Source: Chloroflexota bacterium
GTDB lineage: Bacteria; Chloroflexota; Anaerolineae; Anaerolineales; Anaerolineaceae
DNA length: 5,134 nucleotides
NCBI GenBank assembly: GCA_023406965.1
Contig: JAEXTI010000317.1
Span: forward strand, 1 to 5,134
Direction of reading: 5' to 3'
Position numbers and translations under genes: made by a program. The notes beneath the pieces are model-generated. The model saw only the letters and a program-made list of their open reading frames with translations, ran no database searches and was not told the DNA's origin. Shown here in pieces: positions 1-5,101 of the stretch (position 1 is the stretch's first letter; every line of letters starts with the position of its first letter).

Positions 1-71
1 AAAGCCCTTACGGGCTCAAGAAACCAGTCCCGAAGGGACTTCGTTGTACTGAGGAAGGGCTTTAGCCCGCC
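1..71. repeat. Palindromic intergenic repeat element, cut by the window edge
   Basis: The first 71 bases hold three small inverted repeats in tandem. AGCCC (3-7) pairs with GGGCT (12-16), AGTCCC (26-31) pairs with GGGACT (35-40) across a GAA loop, and GGGCT (57-61) pairs with AGCCC (64-68). In addition AAAGCCC (1-7) is the exact complement of GGGCTTT (57-63), so the stretch could fold as an outer stem enclosing an inner hairpin, or as three separate hairpins. It contains no convincing reading frame. This architecture is typical of dispersed, non-coding palindromic repeats in bacterial intergenic regions. I cannot name the family, and copy number cannot be judged from one window. The element may continue to the left. 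Confidence 0.5.
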
Positions 72-86
72 GATCAAAGCCATACC

Positions 87-117
87 ATGTGACGATTAGT
101 CTAATGTGACATTGTCA
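87..117. other. Cluster of overlapping short palindromes and a direct repeat
   Basis: The heptamer ATGTGAC occurs at 87-93 and 104-110, offset by 17 bases. Between and over these lie three short inverted repeats: ATTAG-T-CTAAT (95-105), AATGT-G-ACATT (103-113) and TGAC-ATT-GTCA (107-117). On the minus strand a perfect TTGACA (113-118) overlaps the end of the cluster, but no -10 hexamer sits at a usable distance. The arms are only 4-5 bp, so chance is a real possibility. If functional, this would be a protein-binding site controlling a minus-strand gene beyond the left edge. Confidence 0.2.
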
Positions 118-127
118 AGGTAGTTAC

Positions 128-169
128 GAAAACCTTAACAAAGTCGCGCTATCATCCGTAGCGCGACTT
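128..169 (-). terminator. Probable intrinsic terminator of the peptidase operon
   Basis: A perfect 11-bp inverted repeat (arms 141-151 and 159-169, 7-nt loop) lies 32 nt beyond the stop codon of the last operon gene. Read on the minus strand, the stem ends in GCGCGACTT and runs into TGTTAAGGTTTT, which is T-rich but interrupted. The stem is strong and the position right; the U-tract is mediocre, so termination may be incomplete. Confidence 0.65.
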
Positions 170-201
170 GCTCTCAATAAGAACTTACCTCCAGCCTATT
201 T

Positions 202-537
202 CTACCCCCGCAGCGACTGCAACGCGCTCAGCAACTGCCCCACCATCTTCGCCCGGTACTCGATTGCCGCTTGCACGTTTTTCATGTGCAGTTCATAAAC
301 GGTAGCATCCACCTCCAATGCCCCGCTCTCGTTCTTCATCATCGGCAGCACACTCGAATTATCCCCATCCAGCTTAATCTCCGTGCGCGCGGCAGGTTTG
401 GCGTCTTCGAACTTGGCCCCCTTATCCTGCCCAACCTCCACAAAGCGCGTCTCCACCGTCAACGTCGCCGCGCCGTCCACGTAATGGGCGATCTTTTCTG
501 CCACGCCCCGCATCGTCGTTCCAAAATCGCTTGCCAT
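202..537 (-). CDS. Hypothetical 111-aa protein, stand-alone copy of the peptidase C-terminal domain
   Basis: I do not recognise this family by name. The 111-aa protein has no signal peptide or membrane segment and appears to be one small cytoplasmic domain: an N-terminal helix (about 4-20), a beta-rich middle with GAATLTVET at 22-30 and IKLDGD at 54-59, and a C-terminal helix (about 80-108) carrying H84, V88, A90 and R95. The same elements occur in the same order in the last ~113 residues of the peptidase two genes upstream (1250-3121), so the two are paralogous. The start at 537 is chosen because AAGGAG (544-549) sits 6 nt upstream. The longer frame from 675 runs back inside the preceding gene and has no such site. 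The start lies 2 nt after the preceding stop, implying translational coupling. As a free copy of a domain also fused to the enzyme, it could be a homotypic partner, adaptor or inhibitor of the peptidase; this is inference. Confidence 0.85.
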   Translation of the reverse strand: MASDFGTTMRGVAEKIAHYVDGAATLTVETRFVEVGQDKGAKFEDAKPAARTEIKLDGDNSSVLPMMKNESGALEVDATVYELHMKNVQAAIEYRAKMVGQLLSALQSLRG

Positions 538-539
538 AT

Positions 540-1247
540 TTAGCTCCTTCGAAATAAATCGGATCGCAAAATCGGATAGATCACATCGTTGACCGCCTGC
601 CACACCAACCCTGGCAGCACCACCAGTGCTGCCGGGCCACTCAACGCTGAAAACCGCGCCACCAGCCCCACCCATTTCACCACGGTCAAAGCGGTCTTCA
701 CCGTGGTCAGGCGGGTGGCCAGGGCCAGTTCCAACGAGCGCTGGTGCAGCGAGCGCTGGGGCGGAAGAGCGTCCTCCCGCCAGATGGTATCCAAATGTCC
801 AAACCAGTTCACCGTGCTGCGCGCTAGCAAGATTCCTCGTTCGGTAGTCTCCACCCAGGCATAATACTGCACCTGTCGTCCGGCTTGCTCTAAAAACGCC
901 GCCAGCAAGCCCTGGTCGCGTTTTGCTTCAACCGTAGACCCGGCTTTTGCCGCGGAAGCCAGGGTGGCTGCTTGCGCCTCGCCCAGCACCGCCTCATCCA
1001 GGCTGCGTCCCGCGCTCGCCAACCGTTGCGCTTGCCCGGCCATCTGCGCCTCCACCGTCTCAGACACCGCCGCGTCCACGCGCCAAACGCCGCCCAAAGG
1101 CATGTCCGGCCTCACGGGATGCCCAACATCAAAGCTCAACAGATCCTTGCCCACCCCGGCGATATCGCCCGGTTGAGTTTGCCACAAGCCGTACAGTTCC
1201 CCGGATGCCTCTGCCCCGGGGTCAATGTACTGCAACGAAACACTCAC
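540..1247 (-). CDS. Hypothetical 235-aa protein with hydrophobic C-terminal region, GTG start
   Basis: I do not recognise this protein. Counting from the chosen GTG start, residues 1-60 look like a small globular N-terminal part with a YIDPGAEASGELYG stretch. Residues 60-125 are rich in Ala, Gln and Glu and probably helical. Residues 125-160 contain several aromatics (YYAW, NWFGHLDTIW). Residues 183-227 are strongly hydrophobic with a central SGP turn, compatible with two membrane-spanning or membrane-inserting helices. The extreme C-terminus is basic (RSDLFRRS). No signal peptide is seen. The GTG at 1247 is preferred because GGGAGG (1257-1262) lies 9 nt upstream and the upstream gene stops 2 nt before it. 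The alternative ATG at 1358 would overlap the peptidase gene by 109 nt and adds residues that look like out-of-frame translation. It sits between two genes encoding the same domain, so it is probably part of the same complex, perhaps as membrane anchor or membrane-acting component (inference). Confidence 0.8.
   Translation of the reverse strand: MSVSLQYIDPGAEASGELYGLWQTQPGDIAGVGKDLLSFDVGHPVRPDMPLGGVWRVDAAVSETVEAQMAGQAQRLASAGRSLDEAVLGEAQAATLASAAKAGSTVEAKRDQGLLAAFLEQAGRQVQYYAWVETTERGILLARSTVNWFGHLDTIWREDALPPQRSLHQRSLELALATRLTTVKTALTVVKWVGLVARFSALSGPAALVVLPGLVWQAVNDVIYPILRSDLFRRS
544..549 (-). promoter_or_regulatory. Ribosome binding site of the 111-aa gene, inside the preceding gene
   Basis: AAGGAG on the minus strand, 6 nt before the ATG at 537. 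It lies within the last codons of the 235-aa gene and settles the start against the longer frame. Ribosomes finishing the upstream gene pass directly over it, favouring coupled translation. Confidence 0.85.
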
Positions 1248-1249
1248 GT

Positions 1250-3121
1250 TTATCCGCCTCCCGGCTTGGTCAGCCCCGTCACCGCTGACACAGCCGCCTT
1301 GATCAGCTCGGAGCGGCTCAACTGCGCTTGCTTGACCATATCCAGGTGGATATTCCACAAGACCTCATCTACCTTGCCAAACTCATCCTGTGGCACGCAC
1401 AGGACGGTATCCCCATCCAATTTGATGATGGTTAATGCCCGCAGTTGCGGGTTTCCCGTCAGTTTGCCCTTCTCCACGCCAATCTTGCTCATATCGGTCG
1501 TGACGTAGGTCGACACTTCCAGAGTGGTGGCATCACTCACCGCCTCGCTGAGCACATCCCCCACCTTCTTGACAAAGTTCTCCAGCGCCTGGCCAATCTC
1601 GCCGACCGACTTTTTTGGATTATCAAACAAACCAAAGTTCAGCGGCTCTTTGTCCATCCCTTCGCCCCCACTCACGGGCTGTTCGGGCGGCAAATCCACC
1701 TCCAGCTTGCTCTCCACTGGTAGCGCTTGCGGGCGAGGCATCACGTGCCAGGCCGCCACATACCCCTGCTTGCCCTTCACATCCTTTACCAGCAGCCACT
1801 CTCCGGGCTGCCCCAGCTTGGCCACGGCGCTTTCTTCGGGCTCCAGCACCAACAATTCTGTGTTCAACGCCAGTCGCCGGATCAATGTCTTCGACGTAAT
1901 CACCGGTTTACGCCGGAAGGCCAGGCCATCCTCGGCGACGCGCAGCGCCAGCGGCTCCGGCGGGGCCATCGTCACTCCAAACACCGGCGGCTCCACCTTC
2001 TGCAGGTCCACGCCCAGCGCAGCCTGCCCCGGTGCCTCCACCAGATACCAGGCAGCCGCCAGCCCTTCTTCTCCGGTCACGTCGCGCACCCTCACCCATT
2101 GGTAAATCTTGCCCAATTTCTTGCGCACGTCTGCCACCGCTTCCATCGCTACCACGTCGCTGTTCAGCGGCAGCCGCTTGATGATATTGCTGTCCACAAA
2201 TTCTGCTTTCCTGCGCAGCGCCAGCCCATCGCCAGTCACCTTCAATACCAGTTTCTCGCCCTTCAAACCCGTGTTCGGATTCGCCGGTTTCACGTCCTGG
2301 CCTGGCTCTGCCGTCTGTTCACTCTTGCACACAAACCATCCCGCTGTATACCCCTCTTCTCCTTCGGCATCCTTGACCGGCAGCCACTGGTTCACCTGTC
2401 CAATGCGTGCCTCCGCCGTCGCGTCGTCCACCAGCACTTCCAACCTGGTGTTCAGCGCGAACCGTTTGATCAAGGTATGCTCCGAAACAACCGGCTGCGA
2501 TCGCAGCGCCAACCCGTCCGCCGCCGCGAACACGGCAAAGCTGGCCCGCACCCCTGTATCCAGAGGGACAGGCTCCGGCTTCGGCTGCGGAGCCGCCGGG
2601 CCTTCCACCCATACCACCGCTTGAATCACCTGCGCCGCGCTCCCCGCAAAGCCGTACCGCTCTTTCAGGGTCACCTCGGCAGTTTCCACCGGATAGGGCC
2701 ACGGGTCGCGGATCAGATAATCTTCGCCCCGTTTGGCGTAAACCACCACCCAGTGGTTTTGCAGGCCCGCCTTCGGCGCGTAATCCACTTCCACAATCAC
2801 CGGCTTCCCCAAGGCCAGCGAAGCGTCCACTTCCGCCAGAGGCGCCGGATAGGTGCGGCATTGAATGAAGTTCCGGTAAATCATTCCCGGCGCCGCCGAA
2901 GGCAGCACTGCCGGGATGACGTAAGCGGCTTGAAAACCTCCCCGCTCCTTCATCCGATCATTCAACGCCGCCGGGTCCAAATCAATCCCGTAAAACGTAC
3001 ACACCATCGCCAGATCGGTTAGCAGGCAGCCGAAATTGCCGATGGTGGTCGAGCTATCATTGCCCAGTATCTTGTTCTTCCAGGCAGGGTCTTGTTGCGA
3101 AAAGAGTTTCATCTCAGGCAT
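1250..3121 (-). CDS. C39-like cysteine peptidase with three SH3-like repeats and a C-terminal domain of unknown function
   Basis: The 623-aa product is multidomain. Residues 4-172 resemble the C39-like (Peptidase_C39_2) papain-fold peptidases: FSQQDPAW near the N-terminus supplies the oxyanion Gln (Q9 or Q10), IGNFGC puts the nucleophile at C32, NHWVVV gives H123 and IRDPW gives D139. All catalytic positions are therefore present. A Pro-rich linker (175-188) follows. Three SH3-like repeats come next (about 202-265, 298-361, 398-461), each opening DGLA-(L/F)-R and ending GW or AW plus hydrophobics. An acidic linker leads to a C-terminal domain (505-617) that is paralogous to the 111-aa protein at 202-537. 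The N-terminus has no hydrophobic signal, unusual because SH3-bearing peptidases often act on the cell wall; the protein is probably cytoplasmic. The ATG at 3121 has AAAGGAG 6 nt upstream; Met4 is a less likely start. It is the first gene of a three-gene operon. The substrate is unknown; self-processing or cleavage of a partner is possible. Confidence 0.88.
   Translation of the reverse strand: MPEMKLFSQQDPAWKNKILGNDSSTTIGNFGCLLTDLAMVCTFYGIDLDPAALNDRMKERGGFQAAYVIPAVLPSAAPGMIYRNFIQCRTYPAPLAEVDASLALGKPVIVEVDYAPKAGLQNHWVVVYAKRGEDYLIRDPWPYPVETAEVTLKERYGFAGSAAQVIQAVVWVEGPAAPQPKPEPVPLDTGVRASFAVFAAADGLALRSQPVVSEHTLIKRFALNTRLEVLVDDATAEARIGQVNQWLPVKDAEGEEGYTAGWFVCKSEQTAEPGQDVKPANPNTGLKGEKLVLKVTGDGLALRRKAEFVDSNIIKRLPLNSDVVAMEAVADVRKKLGKIYQWVRVRDVTGEEGLAAAWYLVEAPGQAALGVDLQKVEPPVFGVTMAPPEPLALRVAEDGLAFRRKPVITSKTLIRRLALNTELLVLEPEESAVAKLGQPGEWLLVKDVKGKQGYVAAWHVMPRPQALPVESKLEVDLPPEQPVSGGEGMDKEPLNFGLFDNPKKSVGEIGQALENFVKKVGDVLSEAVSDATTLEVSTYVTTDMSKIGVEKGKLTGNPQLRALTIIKLDGDTVLCVPQDEFGKVDEVLWNIHLDMVKQAQLSRSELIKAAVSAVTGLTKPGGG
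1257..1262 (-). promoter_or_regulatory. Ribosome binding site of the 235-aa gene, inside the peptidase stop region
   Basis: GGGAGG on the minus strand lies 9 nt before the GTG at 1247. It is made by the last glycine codons of the peptidase gene, which ends PGGG, so the terminal residues may simply reflect the embedded site. It is the main argument for the GTG start. Confidence 0.75.
1271..1609 (-). other. C-terminal domain of the peptidase, paralogous to the 111-aa protein
   Basis: This encodes residues 505-617 of the peptidase. Shared with the 111-aa protein are DATTLEVSTYV (530-540) against GAATLTVETRFV, IKLDGD (566-571) identically, and a final helix with H592, V596, A599, R603 and SAV at 612-614 matching H84, V88, A91 or A90, R95 and SAL at 104-106. 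The spacing between blocks is also similar (30 residues from the ATL block to IKLDGD in both, within a few residues). I cannot assign it to a named family. Confidence 0.75.
1739..2518 (-). repeat. Three tandem SH3-like repeats inside the peptidase gene
   Basis: Three protein-level repeats of about 64 residues with periods of 96 and 100 residues: DNA 2327-2518, 2039-2230 and 1739-1930. Each copy shows DGLA-x-R, then (L/I)I-(K/R)-R-x-x-LN, then a G-x-x-x-(Q/E)W-(L/V)-x-V-(K/R)-D core, and ends (G/A)-W followed by a hydrophobic. This is the pattern of bacterial SH3-like (SH3_3-type) domains, which generally bind peptides or glycans. The copies are clearly diverged, so they are old duplications rather than a recent expansion. 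Confidence 0.75.
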
Positions 3122-3127
3122 GCAATT

Positions 3128-3134
3128 CTCCTTT
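3128..3134 (-). promoter_or_regulatory. Ribosome binding site of the peptidase gene
   Basis: AAAGGAG on the minus strand, 6 nt before the ATG at 3121. It supports that start over the in-frame ATG nine bases downstream (3112), which has no comparable site. Confidence 0.85.
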
Positions 3135-3148
3135 GCTCGGTAAGCAAA
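3132..3148 (-). promoter_or_regulatory. Small inverted repeat in the leader, touching the ribosome binding site
   Basis: TTTGCT (3132-3137) and AGCAAA (3143-3148) form a perfect 6-bp inverted repeat with a 5-nt spacer. In the transcript the 3' arm includes the first A residues of AAAGGAG, so folding would partly sequester the site. It could equally be a DNA operator just downstream of the promoter, or chance. The stem is short and only moderately stable. Confidence 0.3.
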
Positions 3149-3170
3149 TCACCGATTTTGTCTCCCAATT

Positions 3171-3176
3171 ATTATA
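3171..3176 (-). promoter_or_regulatory. -10 box of a probable promoter for the peptidase operon
   Basis: A consensus TATAAT on the minus strand sits 44 nt upstream of the ATG at 3121, in the short AT-rich gap after the terminator of the preceding unit. Transcription would start near 3164, giving a leader of roughly 43 nt. No good -35 hexamer lies at 16-18 nt: that position falls at the foot of the terminator hairpin. TTGACT (3184-3189) is only 7 nt from the -10 and too close to pair with it. An activator-dependent or alternative promoter is possible. Confidence 0.5.
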
Positions 3177-3187
3177 CAACTCGAGTC

Positions 3188-3230
3188 AACAAAATAGACC
3201 CTAAGGGTTTTCCGAAACCCTTAGGGTCTA
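3188..3230 (-). terminator. Intrinsic terminator after the aldo/keto reductase
   Basis: A perfect 16-bp stem (arms 3195-3210 and 3215-3230) closes on a 4-nt loop (3211-3214). On the minus strand it is followed directly by TTTTGTT. It begins 26 nt after the stop codon of the reductase. This is a textbook factor-independent terminator, and it separates the hydrolase/reductase unit from the peptidase operon, whose -10 box lies only 11 nt beyond the T-tract. Confidence 0.92.
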
Positions 3231-3256
3231 CCCTTATCCTATCCGCTTCTACATAA

Positions 3257-4102
3257 CTATTCCCATTTATTTGATTTTTCGGGATTCCACGCCGAAGCAA
3301 TCGTCCAATAATCCTCGTCGAAGCTGTCCATCAAGGCCATATCTTCCGCGCTCAACACGAAATCGAACAGGTTGGCATTCTCAAAAATGCGCTCCCTGTT
3401 CGTCGACTTGGGGATCACCACAAAATCATGTTGCAAGCCCCAGCGCAATGCCACCTGCGCCGCCGACTTGCCGTACTTCTCCGCCATTTCCACCAGGCGC
3501 GGATCGCTCAATTTGCGCGCGCGAGCCAGCGGGCTATACGCCTCCACCACAATCCCCCTGCTCTGGCAGTAATCCACCAACGCCGTGCGCGTCAGGAACG
3601 GGCTTAACTCAATCTGGTTGGCCGCCGGAACAATCGGCGAATCCGCCAGCAGTTCATCCAGGTGGCGGATCGTGTAATTGCTCACCCCCACCGAGCGGCA
3701 CAGGCCTTCTTCCGCCAGCCGCACCATCGCCCGCCAGGTATCCTTGCGCAAACCGCTCACCGGCCAGTGCACCAGGTACAGATCGATCGCATCCAGCTTG
3801 AGCCGTTTGAGCGATTCTTCGCAGGCCTTCAGCGTCGAATCATAGCCCTGATCGCCGTTGATGATCTTGGTCACCACAAATATATCCTCGCGGGGCAGGC
3901 TGCTTGCCGCGATCGCATCGCCCACGTCTTCCTCGTTATCGTAACCGGCAGCGGTATCGATATGGCGGTAACCCGCCTCCAGCGCCCATTCAACCGCCTG
4001 CCGGGCCATGCCGCCTTTCTGCGCCTGCCAGGTTCCCAATCCCAGGCGCGGAATCTCCACGCCGTTATTCAATTTCATCGTTGATCCTACAGTCAGTTCC
4101 AT
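3257..4102 (-). CDS. Aldo/keto reductase (2,5-diketo-D-gluconate reductase-like)
   Basis: A 281-aa NADPH-dependent oxidoreductase of the aldo/keto reductase superfamily, at full length for the single-domain (beta/alpha)8 barrel. The catalytic tetrad is intact: D49 and Y54 in RHIDTAAGYDNE, K79 in VVTKI and H112 in LVHWP. Cofactor-binding elements are also present: GVSN (139-142), NQIE (162-165), AYSPL (188-192) and PKSTNRER (231-238), whose K232 and R238 are the usual contacts for the 2'-phosphate of NADPH. Closest resemblance from memory is to 2,5-diketo-D-gluconate and related short-chain carbonyl reductases; the actual carbonyl substrate cannot be read from sequence. It is cytoplasmic. The ATG at 4102 has a weak AAGGG about 8 nt upstream. 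Met9 (4078), with AGGA 6 nt upstream, also gives a canonical N-terminus (MKLNNGVEIPRLGLG) and remains possible. It follows the hydrolase gene by 59 nt without an obvious terminator, so the two are probably co-transcribed. Confidence 0.93.
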   Translation of the reverse strand: MELTVGSTMKLNNGVEIPRLGLGTWQAQKGGMARQAVEWALEAGYRHIDTAAGYDNEEDVGDAIAASSLPREDIFVVTKIINGDQGYDSTLKACEESLKRLKLDAIDLYLVHWPVSGLRKDTWRAMVRLAEEGLCRSVGVSNYTIRHLDELLADSPIVPAANQIELSPFLTRTALVDYCQSRGIVVEAYSPLARARKLSDPRLVEMAEKYGKSAAQVALRWGLQHDFVVIPKSTNRERIFENANLFDFVLSAEDMALMDSFDEDYWTIASAWNPEKSNKWE

Positions 4103-4161
4103 GTCTCGTTCCCTTTTCTTTACGGTTATGTGAACGTTCTAATCATCCAAACAACGTCATT

Positions 4162-4971
4162 TTACCCAATTTTGATCCGTTCCGCGAATCTTCTTACCTG
4201 AAGCTCATAATCTGGGTTTTCCTGATCGTTGCCGTGGCCATATCCCCGATAAAGTTTCAACTCGGCCCCCGGGATGAGCGCCGCCATTTCCTTTTGCACC
4301 TCTGCCGGCACAACGCGGTCCTCCTCTCCGCCGATCACCAGCGTTGGACAACGAATTTCTGGCAGCAGCGCCCGCTGATCTAATGTCAACAAAGCCTCCA
4401 GAATTCGCGGCAGTCGCTCCGGATCGCACGGCGCTCGCATCAACGCCAGCAGCGGGCGAGCCAACCGGTACATTTTGACCGATTGTGGCCTGAAAGTATG
4501 TTCGATCGAACTCCAATTCAATTCTCGCCACTTCCCTTGCCGCGCCATCTCAATCCACTTCACCAGCACCTCGCGCGTTTCGGTCGACGCCCGGTGCAGC
4601 GTGCAGGATAACACCAATCCCTGGATTAACTCCGGGCGCAGAACTGCCATCTGCTGCCCCACCGGTCCGCCCGCCGAGTTGCACTCCAACAGCGTCGGCC
4701 CCCAGTTCAGGCGATCGAGCGCGAAGAACATATCCACGGCATGTTGCGCCATGCTCCACCCCTCCGGGATGGGATCGCGCCTACTCAAAACCAAAAGGCT
4801 GAAGTCCCGCTTCCGCCGGGCATAGAACCAATCCAACCGCCCTGCCCCCTGCACAACCGTAGTCAGCCCGTCGCCGGCTCCCGGCAGCACCACCACCCGC
4901 CGGCTTCCCGCCCCAATCTTCACATACGGAATTCCGCCCCCATCGGGCAATTTGACGATTCCCTTTTCCAT
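4162..4971 (-). CDS. Alpha/beta-fold hydrolase
   Basis: A 269-aa protein with the hallmarks of the alpha/beta hydrolase fold. An oxyanion-hole loop LPGAGDG (29-35) follows the first strand. The nucleophile elbow ECNSAGG (96-102) supplies S99, the acid is probably D218 in GGEEDRVVP, and the histidine is H246 in RGYGHGND. A helical cap lies about 125-195. The elbow is odd in having Cys97 where most members have Gly (G-x-S-x-G). No signal peptide or membrane segment is seen, so it is likely cytoplasmic. The substrate is unknown; esterase, lactonase or C-C hydrolase activity would all fit. The ATG at 4971 is well supported by GGGAGG (4978-4983). It is first in a probable two-gene unit with the aldo/keto reductase; the pairing of a hydrolase and a carbonyl reductase suggests small-molecule catabolism or detoxification, but nothing fixes a pathway. 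Confidence 0.9.
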   Translation of the reverse strand: MEKGIVKLPDGGGIPYVKIGAGSRRVVVLPGAGDGLTTVVQGAGRLDWFYARRKRDFSLLVLSRRDPIPEGWSMAQHAVDMFFALDRLNWGPTLLECNSAGGPVGQQMAVLRPELIQGLVLSCTLHRASTETREVLVKWIEMARQGKWRELNWSSIEHTFRPQSVKMYRLARPLLALMRAPCDPERLPRILEALLTLDQRALLPEIRCPTLVIGGEEDRVVPAEVQKEMAALIPGAELKLYRGYGHGNDQENPDYELQVRRFAERIKIG

Positions 4972-4977
4972 ATTTGG

Positions 4978-4983
4978 CCTCCC
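4978..4983 (-). promoter_or_regulatory. Ribosome binding site of the hydrolase gene
   Basis: GGGAGG on the minus strand, 6 nt before the ATG at 4971. Upstream of it, between 4984 and 5058, I find no convincing -10/-35 pair; TAAGAT at about 5000-5005 is the best -10 candidate but lacks a partner. Confidence 0.8.
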
Positions 4984-5058
4984 GACCTTCCATCGAATCT
5001 TACCACGGCAATCCCCAAGGCACGGTGACGCGCAAAGTATCTTGCCATTTTTCCGGGG

Positions 5059-5101
5059 TTTGGGGTAGAGGCAGTCGCGCTGCGACTACCTCTACCCCAA
5101 A
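5059..5101. other. Long near-perfect hairpin upstream of the hydrolase gene
   Basis: TTTGGGGTAGAGG (5059-5071) is the exact complement of 5089-5101. Inside it, AGTCGC (5073-5078) pairs with GCGACT (5082-5087) around a GCT loop, leaving a single C/A mismatch (5072/5088). The total is 19 pairs. No T-run follows on the minus strand (it continues CCCCGGAAAAATGG), nor a clean one on the plus strand. It could be a terminator of an upstream minus-strand gene beyond the window acting with little U-tract, a 5' leader structure of the hydrolase mRNA, or a palindromic repeat. A further short palindrome, GAAAT-A-ATTTC, follows at 5102-5112. Confidence 0.6.

Noticed and set aside
113..118. Perfect TTGACA on the minus strand as a -35 box
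   Set aside because: No acceptable -10 hexamer lies 16-18 nt downstream, so it is not called as a promoter.
202..675. ATG start at 675 for the 111-aa gene
   Set aside because: The extra 46 residues overlap the preceding gene and do not match the paralogous peptidase domain. The ATG at 537 has AAGGAG 6 nt upstream.
540..1358. ATG start at 1358 for the 235-aa gene
   Set aside because: It would overlap the peptidase gene by 109 nt, and the added N-terminus looks like frame-shifted translation of that gene. The GTG at 1247 has a good ribosome binding site and a 2-nt gap.
2319..2861. Glycine-rich open frame on the minus strand inside the peptidase gene
   Set aside because: It is an out-of-frame shadow of the catalytic and first SH3 region, has low-complexity composition and no ribosome binding site.
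1727..3022. A 431-codon open frame on the plus strand
   Set aside because: It is antisense to the well-supported peptidase gene, its translation is dominated by R, H, Q and P, and it has no recognisable domain. It is a by-product of the codon bias of the real gene.
3171..3189. TTGACT (3184-3189) with TATAAT (3171-3176) as a -35/-10 pair
   Set aside because: The spacer is 7 nt, far below the 16-18 nt needed for a sigma-70 promoter. Only the -10 is kept.
4132..4139. GAACGTTC palindrome upstream of the aldo/keto reductase
   Set aside because: An 8-bp palindrome is expected by chance about once per few hundred bases, and no flanking symmetry or promoter supports it as an operator.
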